Shown here: one piece after another, positions 1 to 4,138 of the stretch
Layout of the letters: each line of letters begins with the position of its first letter
Numbering within the stretch: the stretch's first letter is position 1
DNA from: Gammaproteobacteria bacterium
Lineage (GTDB): Bacteria > Pseudomonadota > Gammaproteobacteria > SZUA-229
NCBI GenBank assembly: GCA_013138755.1
Contig: WTCC01000083.1
Coordinates: 1 to 9,701 of the forward strand
Reading direction: 5' to 3'
Length of the DNA: 9,701 nt
The notes under the pieces: generated by a model
Told to the model about the DNA's origin: nothing
What the model saw: the letters and a program-made list of their open reading frames with translations, nothing else
Database searches by the model: none
Program-made: the position numbers and the translations under genes

Positions 1-84
1 TCCGGATGGTCACGGTATGGTGAAATCACCGATGTGTTGCGGCCAGGACATGGCAAGTCAATCGTAAATTTTAAGACTGACTGA
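1..84 (+). CDS. C-terminal end of an unidentified protein (partial)
   Basis: Frame 1 is open from the first base to the TGA at 82-84 and gives 27 residues, ending in VLRPGHGKSIVNFKTD. The tail is basic and glycine-containing. The stop is followed at once by a strong hairpin terminator, which supports this being the true end of a plus-strand gene that starts outside the window. I do not recognise the family. The short beta-rich look would fit a small C-terminal barrel domain, but that is a guess. Confidence 0.7.
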   Translation, partial: SGWSRYGEITDVLRPGHGKSIVNFKTD

Positions 85-116
85 CGAAAAGGGCAGCTTG
101 TTAGCTGCCCTTTTCG
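85..116 (+). terminator. Rho-independent terminator of the partial upstream gene
   Basis: The arms at 85-98 (CGAAAAGGGCAGCT) and 103-116 (AGCTGCCCTTTTCG) are perfectly complementary over 14 bp, with the 4-base loop TGTT. The GC-rich core is flanked by an A run on the 5' side and a T run on the 3' side, as in a classic intrinsic terminator. The stem begins on the base right after the stop codon at 82-84. The near symmetry means it could also stop transcription arriving on the minus strand. Confidence 0.92.
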
Positions 117-261
117 TTGTGTAAACATCTATATGTAATTGTATTTCGTAATGAATGTCCGAACTAGCGGTTTGTTATGCGTAAAGTATGAATGCATAAG
201 TTTTGATTGGTGCCCCATCAGATTGCATTAAATATTAAGCTAGGTCGCAGAAATTTCGTTA

Positions 262-588
262 CTAATTAGCTTCACTCTTCATATCAATCATCTCAGATAC
301 CTCTAGCGTGCCATTGATCTCGAGAAACGGACAGGATTTCGCTGCCTCCAGCGCTGCATCCATGGAAGGCATCTTGATGATGCTAAGTCCCGACATCGCT
401 GAGGTGGTACCGGGCTCAATCTTGCTGTCAGGATGCACGGTATGCGTATCCTTAAAAGGAATCGCAGGGCTAACGACTGCGTCGCCCAAAGATGACAGCC
501 ATTCTTGATATTTGGCGAAATGTTTGTTGCCTTCTTCCGGATTGGAAGGGTAATCTCCCCCAAGGTAAACGAATATGTATTGCGGCAT
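262..588 (-). CDS. YCII-related (DGPF-domain) protein
   Basis: A 108-aa protein of the YCII/DGPF family, small alpha-beta barrel proteins related in fold to muconolactone isomerase. Their biochemical role is mostly unknown. The sequence opens with the beta strand MPQYIFVYLGG and has the helix KHFAKYQEWLSSLG near residues 22-35. It ends with CPFLEINGTLEVSEMIDM, the C-terminal signature of YCII-related proteins often annotated near sigma-70 ECF genes. The length is normal for a single-domain member. The start is supported by a Shine-Dalgarno AGGA (complement of 598-601) nine bases upstream of the ATG. No sigma factor gene lies beside it here, and the neighbours are unrelated small genes on the same strand. 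The family call is firm; the function is unknown. Confidence 0.88.
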   Translation of the reverse strand: MPQYIFVYLGGDYPSNPEEGNKHFAKYQEWLSSLGDAVVSPAIPFKDTHTVHPDSKIEPGTTSAMSGLSIIKMPSMDAALEAAKSCPFLEINGTLEVSEMIDMKSEAN

Positions 589-597
589 TGTTGAATG

Positions 598-601
598 TCC
601 T
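598..601 (-). promoter_or_regulatory. Ribosome binding site of the YCII gene
   Basis: The complement reads AGGA within TGAGGAC, nine bases before the ATG at 588. It is the only clear Shine-Dalgarno among the five small minus-strand genes of the left half. Confidence 0.65.
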
Positions 602-664
602 CATGAATGTATAGGTGGAAAGCCGTCGGAAGGTTTTTTTAATGTCTCCCGTCCACTTTATGTA

Positions 665-1060
665 TTACTGTAAAGTTATACTATTATCGTCATCTAAATC
701 AGCTCCGGATATGATGTGTTCGAGCACAACCCGCCATTGGCCATCATTTTCTTTTCTAATAGTAAATTTGATACAATTAATATTTGTTTGTCCATCTCTT
801 GCATAAACAGTTTCAACAGCGACAAACCCGATCTCATCTGTCGTTTCAGAGAGCGTATGCAAATCCTTGTAACTAACTCTTACTAGCAACCTGTTTTCAA
901 ATTCCTGTTTGCATTGATTAAACCAGTCATCGTACGTAATAAGGTCGAATTCAGGGAATCCAGTGACTTTGACATCTTTTGATATCAAGTTCATATGCGC
1001 TTCAAGATTATACGTATTGGCAGTTTCTGCCATTTCAGATAAAAATTCTTCTGCAGTCAT
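665..1060 (-). CDS. NTF2-like / SnoaL-like protein
   Basis: A 131-aa protein with the pattern of the NTF2-like superfamily. N-terminal helices (MTAEEFLSEMAETANTYN and the following stretch to about residue 25) lead into LISKDVKVTGFPEFDLITYDDWFNQ, then into alternating strands ending in FTIRKENDGQWRVVLEHIISG. The W-R-V/hE strand near the end is common in SnoaL-like and nuclear-transport-factor-2-like domains, which form a cone-shaped pocket used by enzymes, ligand-binding proteins or association domains. No catalytic Asp/His arrangement can be assigned by eye, so no reaction is proposed. There is no clear Shine-Dalgarno before the ATG at 1060. A 7-bp inverted repeat (1080-1086 and 1112-1118) lies about 20 bases upstream. 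The gene sits alone between long gaps. Confidence 0.72.
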   Translation of the reverse strand: MTAEEFLSEMAETANTYNLEAHMNLISKDVKVTGFPEFDLITYDDWFNQCKQEFENRLLVRVSYKDLHTLSETTDEIGFVAVETVYARDGQTNINCIKFTIRKENDGQWRVVLEHIISGADLDDDNSITLQ

Positions 1061-1079
1061 AATTTTCTATTGTTGGAAT

Positions 1080-1118
1080 AGTGGAAGTGGAGCAGAATAC
1101 AGTATTACTGATTCCACT
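1080..1118. repeat. Inverted repeat upstream of the NTF2-like gene
   Basis: AGTGGAA at 1080-1086 is the exact complement of TTCCACT at 1112-1118. Inside it lies the odd palindrome CAGTATTACTG at 1100-1110. The structure sits 20-58 bases before the ATG of the minus-strand NTF2-like gene, so it could be an operator or part of its leader. A short repeat like this in AT-rich DNA can also arise by chance. Confidence 0.35.
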
Positions 1119-1190
1119 TATTTATTAATTACTTATTAATACCGTGTTTATATTATTTTTTCTTTTTTAACTATGAGCATCTATGTTTAT

Positions 1191-1448
1191 TTAATCATCC
1201 TCAAATAAATCATATGAAATCAAAATAGCAATATAAGGCGCATAAGTTAAAACCGCGCCCTTCATCACACCAATAGTATTGAGCGTATCAACAAGCTTCC
1301 CTATAAGAGACTCATTATCGGGATCCTTTTTTAACTCCTCTAATACTAATATTACAGGTTTAATAATTTCATCATTTGCGTATTGATTAAGCAACTGAAT
1401 TGATGTTTCAACTTTTTCTGCATCAACCTTTCTAGTAATATTATTCAT
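1191..1448 (-). CDS. Hypothetical 85-aa protein
   Basis: An open frame of 85 codons that I do not recognise. The first two thirds look helical and charged (KVDAEKVETSIQLLNQYAND, then VILVLEELKKDPDNESLIGKL). The last 25 residues are more hydrophobic (GVMKGAVLTYAPYIAILISYDLF) and end in EDD. The hydrophobic stretch is too short and polar to be called a sure membrane segment. No good Shine-Dalgarno precedes the ATG; the upstream DNA is simply A/T-rich. It is not overlapped by a better frame and lies in line with the other small minus-strand genes, which favours a real gene. A small antitoxin, immunity-like or cassette protein is possible, but nothing in the sequence proves it. Confidence 0.5.
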   Translation of the reverse strand: MNNITRKVDAEKVETSIQLLNQYANDEIIKPVILVLEELKKDPDNESLIGKLVDTLNTIGVMKGAVLTYAPYIAILISYDLFEDD

Positions 1449-1479
1449 AATTTATTCTATGTTTCAAATAATCAGGGCA

Positions 1480-1500
1480 ATCATTGGGCGCCCATGATTA
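1480..1500. repeat. Palindromic hairpin TGGGCGCCCA
   Basis: A perfect 10-bp palindrome at 1486-1495 is extended by AATCA on the left and TGATT on the right, with one bulged T. It is the most GC-rich spot in an AT-rich gap and lies just inside the left terminal repeat of the proposed element. Confidence 0.5.
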
Positions 1501-1597
1501 GTGCTTTCAAAATGGTGTCAGAAACAGTTGTTCTACTTTTAGCGGGGTATCTATTTTAACCTAACTTATTGATATTTGGTATAAATAATGCAAAGAG

Positions 1598-1635
1598 GTA
1601 GGCGACAAACGTAATAGCTCTCATTTGTTGCCTAC
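1598..1635. repeat. 12-bp stem hairpin in the spacer
   Basis: GTAGGCGACAAA (1598-1609) pairs with TTTGTTGCCTAC (1624-1635) over 12 bp with a single G-T wobble and a 14-base loop. It is not followed by a T run on the plus strand, so it does not look like a terminator. The wobble keeps the stem intact on the plus strand as RNA, while on the minus strand the same pair is an A-C mismatch. Confidence 0.6.
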
Positions 1636-1659
1636 ATGGACGTGGGTAGTAGGGTAATG

Positions 1660-1685
1660 CAGGACGCTTACATGGATGCGCCCTG
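1660..1685. repeat. Hairpin with ATGGA-containing loop
   Basis: CAGGACGC (1660-1667) pairs with GCGCCCTG (1678-1685) over 8 positions with one mismatch, around the loop TTACATGGAT. A shorter related hairpin at 1631-1646 (CCTAC, loop ATGGAC, GTGGG) carries the same TACATGGAYG motif 36 bp earlier. The right arm runs into the right terminal repeat of the 1467-1691 segment. Confidence 0.5.
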
Positions 1686-1745
1686 ATTATTGTTGTTTAA
1701 ACAATGAGAAGAAGTACTCTTGGGGTGTAAGCGATAGAACGACTC

Positions 1746-1810
1746 AGGAGATAAAGTCGAGCAATTACCGAGGAGCAGTTAACGAGGAGACAAAGTCGAG
1801 CAGTTGCCGA
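1746..1810. repeat. Imperfect 26-bp direct repeats plus a 13-bp triplicate
   Basis: The 26-base units at 1746-1771 and 1785-1810 match at 23 of 26 positions with a 39-bp period; both contain AAAGTCGAGCA. All three differences are transitions. A 13-base subunit occurs three times, at 1759-1771 (GAGCAATTACCGA), 1773-1785 (GAGCAGTTAACGA) and 1798-1810 (GAGCAGTTGCCGA). The units are too few and too unequal for a CRISPR array. They could be protein-binding iterons or a decayed tandem duplication. Confidence 0.7.
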
Positions 1811-1843
1811 CAAACCAACCTCTTTAATTACTACTGATTTTAA

Positions 1844-1879
1844 ACCCTTTAGTGGTCGCTTTTAAAGCACTAATAGGGT
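1844..1879 (-). terminator. Possible weak terminator of the HIT gene
   Basis: ACCCTTTAGTG (1844-1854) pairs with CACTAATAGGGT (1868-1879) with one bulged A and a 13-base loop. The stop codon of the HIT gene (1870-1872) lies inside the right arm. Read on the minus strand, the stem is followed only by a short T tract (TTTAAAA), so termination would be weak. Confidence 0.35.
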
Positions 1880-2268
1880 GCATTATTTGGAATAACACAA
1901 CGAATACCGCCTTTAGGATTTTCGACGTCACCTAAATAACGCGGAATAACGTGAATGTGTAAATGAAAAACGCTTTGCCCTGCAGCAACATTATTATTGC
2001 AACCAATATTATAGCCATCAGGAGTAAAGCCTTGCTTTAGAATGATTTCTTTCGAAATTTGAATTAACTCAAAAAATGCAGCGTTTTCTTCTGTTGTTGC
2101 TTCAAATAATGTCTTTATATGCCTTTTAGGTACCACCAGACAGTGCCCATTACTAACAGGCGAATTATCTTTAATAATTTGCGCGTATTCATTCTCCGCT
2201 AAAATTTCGTCTTCTCTAGGATTGCAAAAAATACATGGGTCATTTAAATCAAACTTCATTGTAGTCAT
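1870..2268 (-). CDS. HIT-family protein (histidine-triad nucleotide hydrolase)
   Basis: A 132-aa member of the histidine-triad superfamily, small dimeric enzymes that hydrolyse or transfer nucleotides, for example adenosine phosphoramidate or dinucleoside polyphosphates. The triad is complete: H102-L-H104-I-H106-V followed by IPR, with H104 the expected nucleophile. GQSVFHLHIHVIPRY is a textbook HIT signature. An N-terminal CIFC (C12 and C15) and GHCLVVPKRH (41-50) match the zinc-site type seen in Hit/HinT-like proteins. The length is typical. Two Met codons start the frame (M1 and M4) and neither has a good Shine-Dalgarno, so the start may shift by three codons. The gene stands alone between a 421-bp and a 383-bp gap. 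The substrate cannot be read from sequence. Confidence 0.93.
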   Translation of the reverse strand: MTTMKFDLNDPCIFCNPREDEILAENEYAQIIKDNSPVSNGHCLVVPKRHIKTLFEATTEENAAFFELIQISKEIILKQGFTPDGYNIGCNNNVAAGQSVFHLHIHVIPRYLGDVENPKGGIRCVIPNNAPY

Positions 2269-2593
2269 AGTTTTTATGTAAAAGTGATTAATATTATGCG
2301 GCAGAATTGTAAACGAAAACTGCTTAATTATCCTTAACTGTACGTGAGCACAGACGTAACCTGTTTGCTTATTGATTATCTATTCGTTGTACTTTGATAC
2401 ACCACGATCTTGTGAGAAGTAACTTTTTCTTTTAGGAAGCGTTATACGCTGTCGCCCGTTCTTTTAGTGCAGCAGGCAATGTCGCCATCGCTAGACGCCG
2501 AATCTTACCACTAGAAGCGATGACTATCTCCCTGAGATTTAATGGTTTTTAGGAGTGTAAAGATTCAGAAGATTTAGTGATAACCATCGTCCC
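2269..2593. other. 325-bp spacer between the HIT and S24 genes
   Basis: No complete gene is supported. The part next to the HIT gene (2269-2430) is AT-rich and must hold its promoter, but no clear -35/-10 pair is seen. From about 2435 to 2530 the base composition becomes noticeably less AT-rich, and one minus-strand frame stays open there (see the separate entry). Confidence 0.5.
2432..2548 (-). pseudogene. Possible gene remnant, 38 codons (tentative)
   Basis: On the minus strand the frame is open for 38 codons between the TAA just upstream and the TAA at 2432-2434. It reads REIVIASSGKIRRLAMATLP and continues to ERATAYNAS. The SSGKIRR core resembles the last motif of acyl-CoA and acyl-AMP ligases (ANL superfamily, T/S-S-G-K-I-x-R), where the lysine is catalytic. 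There is no proper start codon or ribosome site, and the rest of such an enzyme is absent. It could be the decayed C-terminus of an older gene or a chance open stretch; a plus-strand frame is also open here. Confidence 0.2.
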
Positions 2594-2627
2594 ATAAAAA
2601 AAGCTTGAGATGTAAACCTCAAGCTTT
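2594..2627 (-). terminator. Rho-independent terminator of the S24/LexA-like gene
   Basis: AAAGCTTGAG (2600-2609) pairs perfectly with CTCAAGCTTT (2618-2627) around an 8-base loop. Read on the minus strand, the stem is followed by a run of seven T (complement of 2596-2602, three of them shared with the stem). It begins 25 bases after the stop of the minus-strand S24 gene, which it therefore ends. Confidence 0.82.
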
Positions 2628-2651
2628 GTGGCAAATCGATTTGGTTAAGAG

Positions 2652-3137
2652 TCAGTCAAACTTTCTGATAACCCCAGTCACCACACCTAAAACCTCTACT
2701 TCGTCATTCTTAAGAAGAATGGGTTCCATATCAGGGTTAGCTGGTTGTAGACGAATGCCATCAGCTTCGATGTAAAATTTCTTCAATGTAACTTGTTCGT
2801 TGTTGATTAAGGCGACAACTGATTGACCATTTTCCGCTGAAAGTCTTCTTTCGATAATGACAACGTCGCCATCTTGAATGTTGTCGTCAATCATCGAATG
2901 ACCTGAGACTCTTAAAGCATAGGTATCCTTACGGACCATATGAGCAGGTACTTTTATACTCTCGTCACTTTCTATACGTTCGATAGGTTTGCCGGCAGTG
3001 ATTTTGCCTAATAATGGTATCTCGATGAGAGTAGTAAGTTCTTCGTCAGCAGTTTCTAGTACAGGTGACCATACAGGGCGACGATTTTTTGGTAGGAGTA
3101 GGCTGACATTATTCATGATATTTTTATTTTTGTACAT
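2652..3137 (-). CDS. LexA/UmuD-type S24 peptidase lacking the helix-turn-helix
   Basis: A 161-aa protein made almost only of the LexA C-terminal self-cleavage domain. The Ala-Gly cleavage site lies at A48-G49 (GKITAGKPIE). The nucleophile is S81 in RVSGHSMIDDNIQDGDVVII, and the general base is K119 in NNEQVTLKKFY. RLQPANPDMEPI (129-140) follows. LexA is normally about 200 aa with an N-terminal winged helix of some 70 residues; here only about 38 residues precede the domain and they show no helix-turn-helix. UmuD is nearer in size (about 139 aa), but its site is Cys-Gly and no umuC follows. The RLQPANP segment looks more like LexA of Firmicutes or deltaproteobacteria than gammaproteobacterial LexA. 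A second Met (M8, 3116) is an alternative start, and neither start has a Shine-Dalgarno. Likely an SOS-linked self-cleaving partner or a truncated repressor. Confidence 0.85.
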   Translation of the reverse strand: MYKNKNIMNNVSLLLPKNRRPVWSPVLETADEELTTLIEIPLLGKITAGKPIERIESDESIKVPAHMVRKDTYALRVSGHSMIDDNIQDGDVVIIERRLSAENGQSVVALINNEQVTLKKFYIEADGIRLQPANPDMEPILLKNDEVEVLGVVTGVIRKFD

Positions 3138-3148
3138 TTAGGTGTACC
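3131..3148. promoter_or_regulatory. Possible operator GTAC-N8-GTAC over the S24 gene start
   Basis: TGTACATTTAGGTGTACC holds GTAC at 3132-3135 and 3144-3147, eight bases apart, the spacing of a two-turn dimer site such as the SOS box. It overlaps the ATG at 3137. The sequence is not the gammaproteobacterial SOS box CTGT-N8-ACAG. A longer inverted repeat ACCAAT (3146-3151) and ATTGGT (3173-3178) lies next to it. Autoregulation is an inference only. Confidence 0.25.
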
Positions 3149-3149
3149 A

Positions 3150-3155
3150 ATCATA
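3150..3155 (-). promoter_or_regulatory. Candidate -10 box of the S24 gene
   Basis: The complement of 3150-3155 reads TATGAT, five of six bases matching the sigma-70 -10 consensus. No good -35 hexamer is seen 16-18 bases upstream. Transcription would begin only some 6 bases before the ATG at 3137, giving a nearly leaderless message, or a short leader if M8 is the true start. Confidence 0.3.
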
Positions 3156-3297
3156 GCCTACATTAAGTAAAAATTGGTGTTAAAAAAATTAAATGTAACT
3201 ATTGTGTGATATAAAAGATAATTATTAACATTTACTATCAATAGAAACATGTTTTTCTTGAGATCTTTCAGCCAGATATTTTTTTAGAGAGAAATTT

Positions 3298-3675
3298 ATG
3301 CAACAAGATGAAGAGATTAATGTGCTGGGAGAACCATTGCAGACTTGCAGTGAGCAACCATTAACGGGATTTTATCGTGATGGGAAATGTAATACCTGTG
3401 ATGAAGATGTTGGTTCACACACGGTCTGCATACAGGCTTCACAGGAGTTTTTAGAATACTCACGCTTTAAAGGCAATGATCTATCAATACCTATGCCTGA
3501 ATTTGGCTTTGAAGGAGTAAAACCAGGTGATGGCTGGTGTTTGTGTGCTGCAAGATGGCTTGAGGCCTTTGAAGATGGAAAAGCACCAAGAGTGTATCTG
3601 ATGAGAACGCACAAGCGAGCGCTTGAAGTAGTGCCGTTTGAGAAGCTTCGTGAGTATGCAGTTGATTTGAATTAA
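3298..3675 (+). CDS. DUF2237 family protein
   Basis: A 125-aa protein matching the conserved DUF2237 family along its whole length. NVLGEPLQTCS (8-18) is followed by PLTGFYRDGKCNTC (21-34), VGSHTVCIQASQEFL (38-52), the GND motif (59-61), KPGDGWCLCAARWLEA (75-90), and a tail with APRVYLMRTHKRALEVV. Six cysteines (17, 31, 34, 44, 81, 83) and H41 could form a metal site or disulfides; no function is established that I can name. The position usually occupied by Gly in the CCxTG motif is Cys34 here, which completes a CxxC. The ATG is preceded by a modest Shine-Dalgarno AGAGAG (3286-3291). It runs with the DoxX gene 57 bp downstream and is divergent from the S24 gene. Confidence 0.92.
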   Translation: MQQDEEINVLGEPLQTCSEQPLTGFYRDGKCNTCDEDVGSHTVCIQASQEFLEYSRFKGNDLSIPMPEFGFEGVKPGDGWCLCAARWLEAFEDGKAPRVYLMRTHKRALEVVPFEKLREYAVDLN

Positions 3676-3732
3676 TTTTTGATTAGTATTGAGCTGTACA
3701 TTTGATCATAATTTTACTGCGGAGCACGCATT

Positions 3733-4137
3733 ATGTTTTTATCTTCCCTAAGCCCAGATACAGGTCGTTTGATCCTTCGATTGTGCGTCGGTGGTTTGAT
3801 GTTGTTTCATGGTTTAGCGAAAATCATGCACACGGGATCACTCGATTTTATCAGTGGGTTGTTAACCGCAAACGGGTTTCCGGCTGTCTTAGTGTATGGG
3901 GTTTTTATCGGTGAGGTGGTTGCCCCGCTGATGGTTATTGTCGGCTATCAAGCAAGGTTAGGTGGTTTATTGATCGCGATTAATATGGCAATGGCCATGT
4001 TTTTAGCTCACAGTGGTGATTTTTTTAGTTTGACGGAACACGGCGGCTGGGCAGTAGAGTTACAAATGTTTTATTTGTTAACGGCGCTGGCTGTGATGTT
4101 TTTAGGGAGTGGACGACTGGCGTTTAAACAAGATTAG
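3733..4137 (+). CDS. DoxX family inner-membrane protein
   Basis: A 134-aa DoxX-family membrane protein. It shows four hydrophobic segments at about residues 11-30, 48-68, 72-94 and 107-128. The typical start PDTGRLILRLCVGGLMLFHGLAKI carries the conserved R..L...F...G..K pattern. The middle GFPAVLVYGVFIGEVVAPLMVIVG has the conserved Glu in the second membrane segment. Family members are small quinone-pathway-like or redox-associated membrane proteins of unsettled function. A good Shine-Dalgarno GGAG (3721-3724) lies eight bases before the ATG, which fixes this start over an overlapping out-of-frame ATG at 3702. It probably shares a transcript with the DUF2237 gene. Its stop codon is one base from the stop of the convergent hydrolase gene. 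Confidence 0.92.
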   Translation: MFLSSLSPDTGRLILRLCVGGLMLFHGLAKIMHTGSLDFISGLLTANGFPAVLVYGVFIGEVVAPLMVIVGYQARLGGLLIAINMAMAMFLAHSGDFFSLTEHGGWAVELQMFYLLTALAVMFLGSGRLAFKQD

Positions 4138-4138
4138 T

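Larger units (their letters stand above)
1467..1691. repeat. MITE-like / extragenic repeat element with terminal inverted repeats
   Basis: AATAATCAGGGC at 1467-1478 is the exact reverse complement of GCCCTGATTATT at 1680-1691, giving a 225-bp segment with 12-bp terminal inverted repeats. Inside are a hairpin around the perfect palindrome TGGGCGCCCA (1486-1495), a 12-bp stem at 1598-1609 and 1624-1635, and two short hairpins that both carry TACATGGAYG (1633-1642 and 1669-1678). No transposase is encoded and I see no clear target-site duplication beside the ends. The ATGGA loops resemble dispersed extragenic hairpin repeats I recall from marine gammaproteobacterial genomes; that comparison is from memory, not a search. 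Confidence 0.45.
1449..1869. other. 421-bp non-coding, hairpin-rich spacer
   Basis: No convincing gene is seen on either strand. The left part (1467-1691) is bounded by perfect 12-bp inverted repeats and has several internal hairpins. A perfect 12-bp palindrome TTGTTTAAACAA lies at 1693-1704. The right part (1746-1810) holds imperfect direct repeats, and a hairpin at 1844-1879 overlaps the end of the HIT gene. The density of structure suggests a small mobile or extragenic repeat element, or an undescribed RNA, rather than plain spacer. Confidence 0.6.

Noticed and set aside
605..664. Terminator for the NTF2-like gene from GTGGA/TCCAC and a T7 run
   Set aside because: The 5-bp arms are about 35 bases apart and the T run is on the wrong side for the minus-strand gene.
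1746..1810. CRISPR array
   Set aside because: Only two long units and three short ones occur, with unequal spacing and spacers of 1 to 13 bases, and there are no cas genes.
117..3137. Chromosomal integron cassette array suggested by small same-strand genes
   Set aside because: I looked for paired attC core sites (RYYYAAC and GTTRRRY) flanking each gene. Only an isolated ACCTAAC at 1559-1565 was found, without a partner, and no integrase is present.
3138..3297. Classical SOS box CTGT-N8-ACAG upstream of the S24 gene
   Set aside because: No CTGT occurs in the gap on the plus strand and no matching dyad was found.
3702..3914. 70-codon frame overlapping the DoxX start
   Set aside because: The DoxX frame has the Shine-Dalgarno, the family motifs and the four membrane segments; the alternative frame has none of these.
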